Below, one piece after another: positions 53,547-62,308 of a stretch of 64,000 nt of DNA. Each line of letters starts with the position of its first letter. Position 1 is the first letter of the stretch. The DNA is taken from contig NZ_LQPJ01000115.1 of assembly GCF_002101785.1 (NCBI RefSeq), positions 62,001-126,000 on the forward strand. The letters are read 5' to 3'. The translations under genes and the position numbers were made by a program. This DNA is from Mycobacterium palustre. Lineage in GTDB: Bacteria; Actinomycetota; Actinomycetes; Mycobacteriales; Mycobacteriaceae. The notes beneath the pieces are model-generated. The model searched no databases and was not told the DNA's origin. It saw nothing but the letters and a program-made list of their open reading frames with translations.

Positions 53547-54137
53547 TCATAGCAGGCCCGACTGCAACACGTCGCGGGCCAGCCCCACCACCATCGGCAC
53601 GATGCCCAGGCATACGAACGCGGGCAAGAAGCAGAGCCCGAGCGGCCCGGCGACCAGCACACCCGCCCGCTCGGCGGCCGCGGTGGCCGCGTGCGCGGCG
53701 TCGTGACGAGACTGGTCGGCGAGCTCGGTGATGCCGCGCGCCAACGCGGCGCCCGAGGACGCCGACCGCCGCGCCAGCCGCAGCAGCGCGTCGGTGTGCG
53801 CGTCGGCGTGGCCAGCCGGCGCGTCGGGCGGGATCGACCATGCCACTGCGGGGTCGGCGCCCAGCGCGAGCAGGTCGGCCGCCCGGCGCAGCACCGTGCC
53901 CAGCTTCGCCGGGGCGGACGGCGCCGTCGCCGCGGCGCCGGCCGACACCGCCATGCCGGCCTCCAGGCAGACGGCCAGCACGTCGAGGCTGGACGCGACG
54001 GCCAGCGGGTCGGGCCCCGTGAGCGGCCGCGGGCGCGCTCCGGACGTGAGGGGCCGCATCCCCGCCCGCGCCCGCACCGCCGAGGGGCCGGGTCCGATCC
54101 ACAGCGCGATGGCCAGCAACACCGCCGCGGTGGTCAT
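53547..54137 (-). CDS. TadC-like inner membrane platform protein (Rv3657c-like)
   Basis: Protein of 196 residues of the type II/IV secretion F family. An N-terminal helix, a cytosolic helical domain (SSLDVLAVCLEAGMAVSAGA, ARRSASSGAALARGITELADQ) and a C-terminal pair of helices (GPLGLCFLPAFVCLGIVPMVVGL) are visible. The ATG and its GAGGAG ribosome site are provided by the MIRU repeat just upstream. It pairs with TadB to form the pilus platform. Confidence 0.85.
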   Translation of the reverse strand: MTTAAVLLAIALWIGPGPSAVRARAGMRPLTSGARPRPLTGPDPLAVASSLDVLAVCLEAGMAVSAGAAATAPSAPAKLGTVLRRAADLLALGADPAVAWSIPPDAPAGHADAHTDALLRLARRSASSGAALARGITELADQSRHDAAHAATAAAERAGVLVAGPLGLCFLPAFVCLGIVPMVVGLARDVLQSGLL

Positions 54138-54240
54138 GCGCCACTCCTCCTCATCGCTTCCGCGATGCATCGTCGCCGGCGCGGGTCATGCGCCACTCCT
54201 CCTCATCGCTTGCGCGATGCATCGTCGCCGGCGCGGGTCA
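54134..54240 (-). repeat. MIRU-type tandem repeat, two 52-bp copies, between tadB and tadC genes
   Basis: Copies start at 54134 and 54186 and differ at one base (a C/G change in the middle). On the minus strand each unit carries a GATGAGGAGGAGTGGCGCATGA segment split here as GATGAGGAGGAG then TGGCGCATGA: a ribosome site followed by ATG overlapping TGA. The unit provides the stop of the TadB gene (TGA 54240-54238), a 12-codon open frame (54189-54151) and the ribosome site and ATG of the TadC gene. This matches the MIRU elements known from slow-growing mycobacteria. Confidence 0.9.
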
Positions 54241-55032
54241 CGACGCCAGCCCATCGGTGATCCGGTCCGCCCACAGCAGCCCGGCGCAGGCCAGCACCGA
54301 GCCGGCGACCAGCAGCCATCCGCCCACGTGGCCGTCCAGCAGAAAGCTCAGCGGCCGGGCCCCGAGCAGCTGACCCAGCAGCACGCCGAGCAGCGGCAGG
54401 CCCGCCAGTATCGCCGCGGTGGCGCGCGCCCCGGCCATGCCGGACGACACCCGCGCGGTGAACCGTTGCCGCTCGGCGATATCGCGCTGCGCGGCGCGCA
54501 TCAGGGTTGCGATCGCCAGCCCCTGCTCGCTGGCCAGCTGCCAGCACACCGCGAGCCGGTCCCAGTGCGCGGGCAGCGCCGACGAGCGCGCCGCGGCGCG
54601 CAGGCCGGCCGTCACGTCGGCGCCCAATCGGGCCCGTGCCGCCACCGCGCGCAGCGCAGCCCCCACCGGTCCTCCGGTCTCGTCGGCGGCCACGTCGAAC
54701 GCCCGCACCGGATGAGCGCCCACCCGCAACTCACCGACCAACACGTCGAGGGCGGTTTCCAGCGCGCGGCCCTCGTCCGCCGCGCACCGCATGCGGCGTC
54801 GTCGACGGTGGCGCAGGCCCAAAGTCGCGCCCACCGCCGCGACGGCGAGGACCGTGGTCAGCGGCAGCAGCACCGCGGCGGCCACCCCGGCGCAGGCCGC
54901 GGCCCCGCCGGCCGCACCCTTGGGCAGCCGCAGCCGGCCACGCCCCGCCACCATCAGCCGCCGCCCGGGCGACGGCGAAAACACCGCCAGCGCGACCGAT
55001 AACAGCAGCGCCCCAACCGACACGCCGCTCAT
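54238..55032 (-). CDS. TadB-like inner membrane platform protein (Rv3658c-like)
   Basis: Protein of 264 residues of the secretion F family, with two N-terminal helices, a cytosolic helical domain (GRALETALDVLVGELRVGAHPVRAF, then QLASEQGLAIATLMRAAQRDI) and two C-terminal helices. Start MSGVSVGALLL overlaps the TadA stop as ATGA. The stop codon is the first base triplet of the MIRU. It works with TadA ATPase and TadC. Confidence 0.87.
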   Translation of the reverse strand: MSGVSVGALLLSVALAVFSPSPGRRLMVAGRGRLRLPKGAAGGAAACAGVAAAVLLPLTTVLAVAAVGATLGLRHRRRRRMRCAADEGRALETALDVLVGELRVGAHPVRAFDVAADETGGPVGAALRAVAARARLGADVTAGLRAAARSSALPAHWDRLAVCWQLASEQGLAIATLMRAAQRDIAERQRFTARVSSGMAGARATAAILAGLPLLGVLLGQLLGARPLSFLLDGHVGGWLLVAGSVLACAGLLWADRITDGLAS

Positions 55033-56192
55033 CCCGACACCCGGCTTCGCAGCAGGCAGCGCAGCTCGCCCGCGGCGTCGGTCATGCCGCGCTCGGCGTG
55101 CCATGCGGTGACCGCCGCGACGCGCCCCTCGATTCGGCGCAGCACCGCGATCTCGGCGAGCCGGCGCCGACCCGACCGGTCGCGCGCCACGTGCAGCAGC
55201 ACCTGGACCGCCGCGGCGAGTTGGCTGTGCAGCGCACCGCGATCCAGGCCGCCCAGGGCGCCCAGCGCCTCCAGCCGGGCGGGCACCTCACCCGGATTGT
55301 TGGCGTGCACCGTTCCGGCGCCGCCGTCGTGGCCGGTGTTCAGCGCGGCCAGCAGGTCGACCACTTCGGCGCCCCGGACCTCGCCGACCACGATGCGGTC
55401 TGGACGCATCCGCAGCGCCTGTCGCACGAGTTCGCGCACCGCGACCTCACCGACGCCCTCGACGTTGGGGCACCGCGCGACCAGCTTCACCAGGTGCGGA
55501 TGGCGGGGCGCCAGCTCGGCGGCGTCCTCGACGCACACGATCCGTTCGGTCTCCGGCACGGCGCCCAACATCGCCGCGAGCAGGGTCGTCTTCCCGGCCC
55601 CGGTCCCGCCACACACCAGGAAGGCCAACCGAGCGGCGATGATGTCGGCGACGAGCGCGGCGGCCTGGGGATCGATCGCGCCGGCGGCGGTCAGGGCCGC
55701 CAAGTCCTGCGTCGCCGGCCGCAACACCCGCAGCGACAGGCACGTTCCGCCGGCGGCCACGGGCGGCAGCACGGCGTGCAACCGCACGGCGAAGCCCCCG
55801 GCCCCGACACCGGTCAGCTGGCCGTCCACCCACGGCTGCGCGTCGTCGAGGCGCCGGCCGGCGGCCAGCGCCAGCCGCTGCGCCAGCCTGCGCACCGCCG
55901 CCTCGTCGGCGAAGCGAATTCCGGTGCGGCGCAGGCCATTGCCGTCGTCCACCCACACCGCATCGGGCGCGGTGACCAAGACGTCGGTGGTGCCGTCGGC
56001 GCACAACAACGGTTCGAGGATGCCGGCGCCGGTCAGCTCGGTCTGCAGCGCCCGAAGGTTGGTCAGCATTTCCGTGTCGCCGAGCATCCCGCCCGACTCG
56101 GCGCGGATCGCGTCGGCCACCAGGCGGGGCCGCAACGGGCCGGATTCGGATGCCAGGCGCTCGCGCACCCGCTCGATCAGCGAGTCGCTCAC
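55029..56192 (-). CDS. tadA: TadA/CpaF-type pilus assembly ATPase (Rv3659c-like)
   Basis: Protein of 387 residues. The C-terminal domain holds Walker A GGTGAGKTT near residue 195, the aspartate box (CVEDAAELAPRHPHLVKL), Walker B (MRPDRIVVGEVRGAEV) and a histidine box (NTGHDGGAGTVHANN). It hydrolyses ATP to drive pilin assembly or export. The start is a GTG overlapping the ssd stop as GTGA, giving a longer N-terminus than recalled for M. tuberculosis (352). Confidence 0.93.
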   Translation of the reverse strand: MSDSLIERVRERLASESGPLRPRLVADAIRAESGGMLGDTEMLTNLRALQTELTGAGILEPLLCADGTTDVLVTAPDAVWVDDGNGLRRTGIRFADEAAVRRLAQRLALAAGRRLDDAQPWVDGQLTGVGAGGFAVRLHAVLPPVAAGGTCLSLRVLRPATQDLAALTAAGAIDPQAAALVADIIAARLAFLVCGGTGAGKTTLLAAMLGAVPETERIVCVEDAAELAPRHPHLVKLVARCPNVEGVGEVAVRELVRQALRMRPDRIVVGEVRGAEVVDLLAALNTGHDGGAGTVHANNPGEVPARLEALGALGGLDRGALHSQLAAAVQVLLHVARDRSGRRRLAEIAVLRRIEGRVAAVTAWHAERGMTDAAGELRCLLRSRVSG

Positions 56193-57286
56193 GCCGCCCT
56201 GCCGCTCCGGGCGGGGCCGGCGCCCGGCAACACCGCGAGCACTTGCCGCGCGGCCGCCGCCAGCGCAGATCGCCGTCGGAGCCGGAGACCGCCGCGTTCC
56301 ACCTGCTCGGCGAGTTGCGGCTCGGCGCGGACGGACGCCAGCAGCGGCAGGCCGCTGATGTCGGCGACCTCGGCCGCCCGCAATCCCCCCGGCGACGGAC
56401 CCCGAACGGCCAGGCCGAGATTGGGGTTTATCGCGGCCAGCACCGGTGCCATCGCCGCGGTCGCCGCGCACGCCCGCACCGCGCACGGGCTGACCACCAC
56501 CACGAGATCTGCGGCGTCGAGCGCGGTGTGCGCCGCGTCGGTGAGGCGGCGAGGCAGATCGCAGACCACGGTCACCCCGCCGCGGCGCCCGGCGTCGACG
56601 ACGGCGTCCACCGGCGCGACGTCGAGCTCGTGGCCGCGCCGGGTGCCGGACAGCAAGCTGATTCCCCGGTGCCGCGGCAGCGCCTCGCGCACGGCCGACC
56701 AGCTGAGCCGCCCGCCCTGCAGCACCAGATCCGGCCAACGCAATCCCGGCGTCGTCTCGCAGCCCATCAACAGATCGAGGCCACCGCCCCACGGATCGAG
56801 GTCCACCAGCAGCGCGTCGCCGGCGACGTGCGCGAGCGCGACCGCGAGCAACGACGCGCCGGCACCACCACAGCCTCCGATCACGCCGACGACGTGGCCG
56901 CGCGCCGCGTGGCCCCGCGCCGCTTCGACGGCGTCGGCGAGCGCGCGCACCAACTCGCGCTCCTGATCGGGCAGCCGCAGCACGTGCTGCGCTCCTACTG
57001 CGACGGCCGCCGCCCACGTCGCGGTCGCGGGCTCGGCGGCCGTCAGCACGGCGACGTGGGCGCGCCGCGGCAGCGCCAACTGCCCGCACCGGTCGGCCGC
57101 CGCCTCGTCGAGCATGACCGCCGCGGCGGCGGACCACGTCTTGCGGCTGACGGACCCGCCGGCATGAACGACCCGGACACCGACCGCGGCGGCCACCCGA
57201 TCCAGCTCGTCACGCAACGCCGAGTCCGACACGGCCGCCAACACGCCCGACGGGGTGCTGGATTCGGCGCGGCCGGTGGTGGTCAC
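56189..57286 (-). CDS. ssd: Ssd / TadZ-CpaE-like ParA-family protein
   Basis: Protein of 365 residues. An atypical receiver-like N-terminal domain (residues 12-115) is followed by a MinD/ParA fold. The P-loop is GVIGGCGGAGASLLAV, a deviant Walker A lacking the usual GKGGxGKT lysines. LLVDLDPWGGGLDLLMG and VVCDLPRRL follow. In Tad systems TadZ places the apparatus; in M. tuberculosis Ssd (Rv3660c) affects septation and the dormancy programme. GTG start; first gene of the Tad operon. Confidence 0.9.
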   Translation of the reverse strand: MTTTGRAESSTPSGVLAAVSDSALRDELDRVAAAVGVRVVHAGGSVSRKTWSAAAAVMLDEAAADRCGQLALPRRAHVAVLTAAEPATATWAAAVAVGAQHVLRLPDQERELVRALADAVEAARGHAARGHVVGVIGGCGGAGASLLAVALAHVAGDALLVDLDPWGGGLDLLMGCETTPGLRWPDLVLQGGRLSWSAVREALPRHRGISLLSGTRRGHELDVAPVDAVVDAGRRGGVTVVCDLPRRLTDAAHTALDAADLVVVVSPCAVRACAATAAMAPVLAAINPNLGLAVRGPSPGGLRAAEVADISGLPLLASVRAEPQLAEQVERGGLRLRRRSALAAAARQVLAVLPGAGPARSGRAA

Positions 57287-57465
57287 TCACCCACCTTGCG
57301 GCGGCGTGACCTTGGCACACCAGTCCCAAAGCCGGATCTGTGGATAGAGACGCCGGTGTGCACAAACGCGTCGGCCGGGGGCCGCTCCAGCACACGAGGG
57401 ACGCGGGCCCGCAACACGCGGCGGGTCCGGATTCGGGCCGTTCCGCACGAGACGACTTACCCTAG

Positions 57466-57561
57466 AAAAGGGACGACCCCCGCCAGGGGGGGAGGAGGCG
57501 AGGGTCGTCGTGTATCAGCCCCGGGGGGTCGGGCTGATACACCCTCGGCTCAGGCCGAGTA
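57466..57561 (-). ncRNA. 6C small RNA (B11)
   Basis: Minus-strand RNA of about 95 bases with two stems bearing C-rich loops, the hallmark of actinobacterial 6C RNA. Stem one is GTGTATCAGCCC paired with GGGCTGATACAC (57510-57542) around a loop of six C. Stem two is GACGACCC/GGGTCGTC (57472-57509) with a second C run, and it ends in CCCTTTTC like a terminator. A promoter box TATAGT (57573-57568) precedes it. In M. tuberculosis B11 lies between the same genes. It is thought to act by pairing its C loops with G-rich mRNA leaders. Confidence 0.85.
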
Positions 57562-57713
57562 ATGCTTACTATACACATGACAGTCCGCACTAACGCAAGT
57601 ATCTGTTCGAACGAAAGGCGCGTTGAGCCGCAAAAATACCGACGGTATGTTCTGTCGGGCGGCTAGTCGCAGTGTTTCGGGCCCGAAGTGGCGGGGCCGT
57701 CGCGCCACCGCCC

Positions 57714-57719
57714 TATGCT
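57714..57719 (+). promoter_or_regulatory. -10 element of the HAD phosphatase gene (leaderless)
   Basis: TATGCT ends six bases before the GTG at 57726, deciding that start over an in-frame ATG 54 bases upstream. Confidence 0.55.
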
Positions 57720-57725
57720 GGATCG

Positions 57726-58583
57726 GTGACCGTCTCCGATCCGGCCGCGCGGCAGCAAACCTCTCCGGAAACAGCGGCAACCGCCGCGCCCGGGGCCCGC
57801 ACCGCCGCCTTCTTTGACCTGGACAAGACGATCATCGCCAAGTCCAGCACGCTGGCGTTCAGCAAACCGTTCTTCGACCAGGGACTGCTCAACCGCCGAG
57901 CCGTGCTCAAGTCCAGCTATGCCCAGTTCATCTTTCTGCTCTCCGGTGCCGATCATGACCAGATGGACCGGATGCGGACCCACCTGGCCAACATGTGCAC
58001 CGGCTGGGACGCGGAGCAGGTCAAGTCGATCGTCAACGAAACGCTGCACGACATCGTCACGCCGCTGGTTTTCGCCGAGGCCGCGGACCTGATCGCCGGC
58101 CACAAATTGTGTGGCCGCGACGTCGTGGTGGTCTCGGCCTCCGGGGAGGAGATCGTCGCACCGATCGCCCGGGCCCTGGGCGCGACCCATGCGATGGCGA
58201 CCCGGATGGTCGTCGAGGACGGCAAGTACACCGGCGAGGTCGCGTTCTACTGCTACGGCGAGGGCAAGGTGCAGGCGATCCGCGAATTGGCCGCCAGGGA
58301 GGGCTACCCGCTCGAGCACTGCTACGCCTACTCCGACTCGATCACCGACCTGCCGATGCTCGAGGCCGTCGGCCACCCCAGCGTCGTCAACCCCGACCGC
58401 GCCTTGCGCAAAGAAGCCCTCGAACGGGGATGGCCGGTCTTGACGTTCTCGCGCCCGGTGTCGCTGCGCGACCGGCTTCCGGCACCGTCGGGCGCCGCGA
58501 TCGCGACGACGGCCGCCGTGGGCGTCACCGCCCTCGCCGCCGGGGCGGTCACCTACTCGCTGCTGCGCCGCTTCGCGTTGTAA
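57726..58583 (+). CDS. HAD-IB family phosphatase (SerB-like, Rv3661-like)
   Basis: Protein of 285 residues. The HAD motif I is FFDLDKT with D31 and D33; the motif II serine is in VVVVSASGEE and motif III/IV is KVQAI ... YSDSITDLPML. An Ala-rich N-terminus precedes the domain and a single hydrophobic helix with basic end (TYSLLRRFAL) closes it, so it may be membrane-tethered. Members of this branch dephosphorylate small phosphates (phosphoserine-like) or lipid heads; the substrate is unknown. A leaderless start is likely. Confidence 0.88.
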   Translation: MTVSDPAARQQTSPETAATAAPGARTAAFFDLDKTIIAKSSTLAFSKPFFDQGLLNRRAVLKSSYAQFIFLLSGADHDQMDRMRTHLANMCTGWDAEQVKSIVNETLHDIVTPLVFAEAADLIAGHKLCGRDVVVVSASGEEIVAPIARALGATHAMATRMVVEDGKYTGEVAFYCYGEGKVQAIRELAAREGYPLEHCYAYSDSITDLPMLEAVGHPSVVNPDRALRKEALERGWPVLTFSRPVSLRDRLPAPSGAAIATTAAVGVTALAAGAVTYSLLRRFAL

Positions 58584-58659
58584 ATCTTTCGCCGACGCAG
58601 CAAACTTGCCGCTCACGCAACAAATTTTGCTTCGCGGCTAGGCCTTGCTGTGCTAGGGG
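58584..58659. other. Spacer with Ms1-type promoter
   Basis: Lower-G+C spacer after the phosphatase gene. TTGCTT at 58627-58632 with a TGCTAG-like box near 58651 may be the promoter of the following RNA. No open frame is supported. Confidence 0.35.
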
Positions 58660-58978
58660 TCTAGTAGTACAAAGGAACCACGGAAGCCCGGTGAGGCCAA
58701 GGTCGATCCGGAAGAGAAGGATCGTTCTCCCGAATCGGGCGCCCAGCACGGAACCCGGCACCCACGCGGAGTCATAGCCGCGATAATGGCAGAAGTGTTG
58801 CGGGCCTGCGTAATTGCGAAAAGCGGATGGTGTCGACGGCCCTTTGGGTGGGGTCGCAGCCGGAGGCGTCGCAAGATCGCCGAGGCCAACCCACGCAGCC
58901 CAGAAATGCACGCTTGGTAACCGAGTTCCGTGTTAGCGGGCGGCGGACCGAATACTTTGGGACGTCGCCCGCTTTACA
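58660..58978 (+). ncRNA. Ms1 / MTS2823-type 6S-like RNA
   Basis: In M. tuberculosis an abundant RNA of about 300 bases (MTS2823, homologue of M. smegmatis Ms1, which binds RNA polymerase core) is encoded just after Rv3661 on the plus strand. The same gap here lacks coding potential. It holds hairpins such as CGATCC/GGATCG (58704-58724) and ends in AGCGGGCG/CGCCCGCT (58935-58973) followed by TTTACATTT, an intrinsic terminator. Length to a promoter near 58651 is about 320 bases. Identity rests on position, size, terminator and lack of codons; ends are approximate. Confidence 0.6.
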
Positions 58979-58979
58979 T
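58935..58979 (+). terminator. Intrinsic terminator of the Ms1-type RNA
   Basis: Perfect eight-base stem AGCGGGCG / CGCCCGCT (58935-58942 with 58966-58973) followed by T-rich TTTACATT, on the plus strand. Confidence 0.7.
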
Positions 58980-59008
58980 TTGTGGCACGCCTTTTCTGAG
59001 GCTTCCGG

Positions 59009-59767
59009 CTACCGTTTTCCGAGCGCCTCCGCGATCGTCACGGCCTCCTGCGCGCCGGCCCGCATCGCCCGGCAACACAGCACCAGCCAGGCGCCCACCC
59101 CGTCGGGCGTGCCGTCGGCGAACCCGCGCGCGGCGTCGCGGTACTCCGCGGGCTGGCGCATCCAGCTGACCTCGGGCACGCCCAGTCCGTGCGGATCGAG
59201 CCCGCTGGCGATCGTCACCAGCCGTGACACGGCGCGCGCCACCACGCCGTCCGCGCTGCCAAACGGCTTCAGGGTCAGCAGTTCTCCGTGGGCGACGGCG
59301 GCCACCACCGGCGCCGGCGCGCGGGTGCCGCCGGTCATCAACCCGGCCAGCAACTCGAGGCGGGGACCCACGTCGGCGTCCCCGCGTGGGCGGCCCAGCC
59401 GCTCCTCGTCGACCAGGTCGGCCGCGGCCAGCATGTGCAGACGGGCCAGCGCCTGCAGCGGCGCCCGCTGCCAGATGCCGACGACCGGCCCCCCGCCGCC
59501 TTCCAGCGCCTGCGCCACCCGCAGCGCGCCCCCGAACACCGGATCGCTGACGTGCCCCGCGTCCGCCAGGTCGTCGAGCCGCACCGGTCCGCCATCGAGC
59601 ACCGACGATGCGCGCGCCGCGCGCAAAGCCGCCTCGGCGGCGGTCACCGGCCAGCCCCGCAGGTTGGCCCGGTGCCGGTGGGCGCGGCCCAGGGCGTCGC
59701 GGGCGCGGTCGCTGGCCTCGGCGACGCCGGGCAGTTCCATCAGCGGGGCCAGCGGATCGTCGGTCAC
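59009..59767 (-). CDS. Fic-like protein with degenerate motif (Rv3662c-like)
   Basis: Cytosolic, mostly helical protein of 252 residues. LLTLKPFGSADGVVARAVSRL in the middle recalls the Fic motif HPFxxGNGRxxR, but the histidine is lysine and GNG is ADG, so AMP transfer is unlikely. The surrounding helices (YRDAARGFADG near the C-terminus) fit a Fic fold, which is my inference. GTG start with TAGGTT (59781-59776) eight bases upstream. Convergent with the Ms1-type RNA. Confidence 0.75.
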   Translation of the reverse strand: MTDDPLAPLMELPGVAEASDRARDALGRAHRHRANLRGWPVTAAEAALRAARASSVLDGGPVRLDDLADAGHVSDPVFGGALRVAQALEGGGGPVVGIWQRAPLQALARLHMLAAADLVDEERLGRPRGDADVGPRLELLAGLMTGGTRAPAPVVAAVAHGELLTLKPFGSADGVVARAVSRLVTIASGLDPHGLGVPEVSWMRQPAEYRDAARGFADGTPDGVGAWLVLCCRAMRAGAQEAVTIAEALGKR

Positions 59768-59822
59768 GGGTTGCCAACCTATCCCCAGGCGCCGCGCACG
59801 TGACGACGGGTTCGCGACGCCT

Positions 59823-61448
59823 TCACATCGGCCGGGGGATGGCCTCTAGCAGCTGGCGCGTGTACTCGTGACGGGGCCGGGTGAACAGTTCCTCGGTCGG
59901 CGCCTGCTCCACCACACGGCCGGCGCGCATCACCAAGACGTCGTCGGCGATCTGGCGGATGACCGCCAGGTCGTGGCTGATGAATAGATAGGTCAGGCCG
60001 AGTTCGGCCTGAAGGTCCGCCAGCAGATCCAGGATCTGCTGTTGCACCAGAACGTCGAGCGCCGAGACCGCCTCGTCACAGACCAGCACCTCGGGCCGCA
60101 GCGCCAACGCCCGGGCGATCGCCACCCGCTGCCGCTGACCGCCCGACAATTCGCGCGGCAGCCGTCCCGACACCGACGACGGCAGCGCCACCTGGTCGAG
60201 CAGTTCGCGCACCGCCCGCGCCCGCTGCGTGCGGTCACCGACCCGGTGTATCCGCAACGGCTCCTCGATCGCGCGAAACACCGTATACATGGGATCCAGG
60301 CTGCTGTAAGGGTTTTGGAACACCGGCTGCATCCGCCGGCGGAGGGCCATCGCCCGATCGTGATTCAGGGGCCCGGTGATCGGGGTGCCGTCGAAGACCA
60401 CGCTGCCCGAGGTGGGCGGCAGCAGGCCCAGCACCATCCGGGCCAGGGTCGACTTGCCCGAGCCCGACTCCCCGACGACGCCCAGGGTGCTGGCCCGGCG
60501 CAGCCGAAACGACACCGCGTCGACGGCGCGAAACTCCGTGCGCCGCTTCCTTGGCCAGTGCGGTGCCCCACGCGATTCTGCATACACCTTGGTCAGCTCG
60601 GAGGCGACCAGAAGGTCGTCGGGCGGGTGCTCGGCAAGCGGGCGGGCTCGCGGTGTGGTCCTTGTGTTGAGGGACGGGCCGGCGGTCACCAATCGCCGGG
60701 TGTATTCGTGTTGCGGGTCGCGCAGGATCGATTGTGCGGCACCGGATTCCACCACCGCGCCGCGGCGCACCACGACGACGGTCTCGGCGCGCTCGGCGGC
60801 CAGCGCCAGGTCGTGGGTGATCAGCAGCAGCGCGGTTCCCAGCTCGTCGGTGAGGTGCTGCAGGTGGTCGAGCACCTGGCGTTGCACGGTGACGTCGAGC
60901 GCGGAGGTCGGCTCATCGGCGATGAGCAGCTTGGGCCGGCCGGCCAACCCGATGGCGATCAGGGCGCGCTGGCACATGCCGCCGGAGAGCTGATGCGGGT
61001 AACGGCCGGCCTGCTTCACCGGGTCCGGCATGCCGGCCTCGGCAAGCAGCTCGAGCGCGCGTCGCCGCGCGTCGCGCCCATCGGTGTTGGCGCGCAAGGC
61101 TTCCCGGATCTGGAAGCCCACCTTCCACACGGGGTTGAGGTTGGTCATCGGGTCCTGGGGGACATAGCCGATGGCCCGGCCCCGCAGCGAGCGCAGGGTC
61201 CGGCGGTCAGCGCCGCCGATGTCTCGCCCGTCGAAGACGATGCGGCCGGCGGTGATTCGGCCGCCGGGCGGCAGCAGGCCCAGGATCGCGGCGGCCGTGG
61301 TGGATTTTCCCGAGCCCGATTCACCCACCACCGCGACGGTCTGGCCGCGCCGCACGGTCAGATCGACCCCACGCACCGCGGGCTCCTGGGAACCGAACGT
61401 CACCTCCAGGCCTTCGACCGAGAGCAGCGGCACCTCGGTGCTATTCAT
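59823..61448 (-). CDS. dppD: Peptide ABC importer ATPase DppD (two fused nucleotide-binding domains)
   Basis: Protein of 541 residues with two complete ABC domains in one chain. Each has Walker [10 protein letters not shown] and a signature ([12 protein letters not shown], then [12 protein letters not shown]) followed by Walker B (LLIADEP, VLVCDEA; the second has Ala after Glu). Oligopeptide-type C-terminal extensions follow each. It powers dipeptide/haem import by DppBC. The ATG at 61448 overlaps the dppC stop (ATGA); an ATG nine bases upstream is possible. Confidence 0.95.
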   Translation of the reverse strand: MNSTEVPLLSVEGLEVTFGSQEPAVRGVDLTVRRGQTVAVVGESGSGKSTTAAAILGLLPPGGRITAGRIVFDGRDIGGADRRTLRSLRGRAIGYVPQDPMTNLNPVWKVGFQIREALRANTDGRDARRRALELLAEAGMPDPVKQAGRYPHQLSGGMCQRALIAIGLAGRPKLLIADEPTSALDVTVQRQVLDHLQHLTDELGTALLLITHDLALAAERAETVVVVRRGAVVESGAAQSILRDPQHEYTRRLVTAGPSLNTRTTPRARPLAEHPPDDLLVASELTKVYAESRGAPHWPRKRRTEFRAVDAVSFRLRRASTLGVVGESGSGKSTLARMVLGLLPPTSGSVVFDGTPITGPLNHDRAMALRRRMQPVFQNPYSSLDPMYTVFRAIEEPLRIHRVGDRTQRARAVRELLDQVALPSSVSGRLPRELSGGQRQRVAIARALALRPEVLVCDEAVSALDVLVQQQILDLLADLQAELGLTYLFISHDLAVIRQIADDVLVMRAGRVVEQAPTEELFTRPRHEYTRQLLEAIPRPM

Positions 61449-62308
61449 GCGCGCCATGCCCTCGACGCCGGGTCCAGGGCATCCCGCAACGCGTCGCCCA
61501 TCATCATGAAGGCCAGCACCGTGATCGCCAGCGCCCCGGCCGGATAGAACAGGATCGGCGAGCCCGACCGCAGCCGGCTCTGCGCGAGGTTGATGTCGCC
61601 ACCCCAGGACACCACCGACGGGGGCAGCCCGACCCCGAGGTACGACAGCGACGCCTCGGTGACGATGAAAACGCCGAGGGCGATGGTGGCCACCGCCAGC
61701 ACGGGCCCCAGGGCGTTAGGCAGCCCATGGCGCAGCAGGATCTGAAAGTCCTTCAGCCCCAACGCTTTCGCCGCGAGCACGTAGTCGCTGGCGCGCAACT
61801 CGATCACCGCGCCGCGGGCAATCCGGGCCACCTGCGGCCAGCCGAACAGCGCCAGCACGGCGATCACCGTCCACACGGTGCGGTGGTGCATGACGCCCAT
61901 GATCACGATGGCCGCAAGCAACAGCGGCAGCGCGAAGAAGACGTCGGTGACGCGAGAGACCGCCGCGTCGACCCAGCCCCCGTAGAAGCCGGCCAGCGCG
62001 CCCAGCGCCCCGCCGACGACGAACACCAGCAGCGTGGCGCCCAACCCCACCGTGACCGAGGCGCGGGCGCCATACACGGTGCGCGCATAGATGTCGTGGC
62101 CCTGCAGATCGGTGCCGAACCAGTGTGTGCCCGAGGGCGGAAGCAGGCTTTGGCTGGGATCGGCAAAGGTGGGGTCGATGCCGGTAAACAGCGACGGGAA
62201 CGTCGCGACCACAAGGATGACGGCGATCAGCACGGCGGCGACGACGAACTTCGGTCGCCGCCGCAGCGTGCGCCACGCGTCACGCCAAAAGCCGTGGGGC
62301 TCAGCCAT
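61445..62308 (-). CDS. dppC: Peptide ABC importer permease DppC
   Basis: Permease of 287 residues with six helices. An N-terminal OppC domain (DPTFADPSQSLLPPSGTHWFGTD) is followed by the EAA loop (YVLAAKALGLKDFQILLRHGLPN) that contacts the ATPase. The start overlaps the dppB stop by eight bases and the stop overlaps dppD. In M. tuberculosis the Dpp system takes up peptides and haem. Confidence 0.95.
   Translation of the reverse strand: MAEPHGFWRDAWRTLRRRPKFVVAAVLIAVILVVATFPSLFTGIDPTFADPSQSLLPPSGTHWFGTDLQGHDIYARTVYGARASVTVGLGATLLVFVVGGALGALAGFYGGWVDAAVSRVTDVFFALPLLLAAIVIMGVMHHRTVWTVIAVLALFGWPQVARIARGAVIELRASDYVLAAKALGLKDFQILLRHGLPNALGPVLAVATIALGVFIVTEASLSYLGVGLPPSVVSWGGDINLAQSRLRSGSPILFYPAGALAITVLAFMMMGDALRDALDPASRAWRA

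Larger units (their letters stand above)
57287..57725. other. 439-base intergenic stretch with 6C RNA and divergent promoters
   Basis: Holds the ssd promoter region (57287-57460), the 6C RNA (separate entry) and, to its right, the promoter region of the HAD phosphatase. No protein-coding frame is supported. The 57570-57660 part is relatively A+T-rich. Confidence 0.7.

Noticed and set aside
54507..57562. Very long plus-strand open frames opposite the Tad and ssd genes
   Set aside because: High-GC shadow frames with Arg/Pro/Ala bias; the minus-strand proteins carry clear Walker and Flp motifs.
58549..58911. 120-codon minus-strand open frame in the Ms1 gap
   Set aside because: Irregular composition, no ribosome site and overlap with a structured RNA ending in a terminator.
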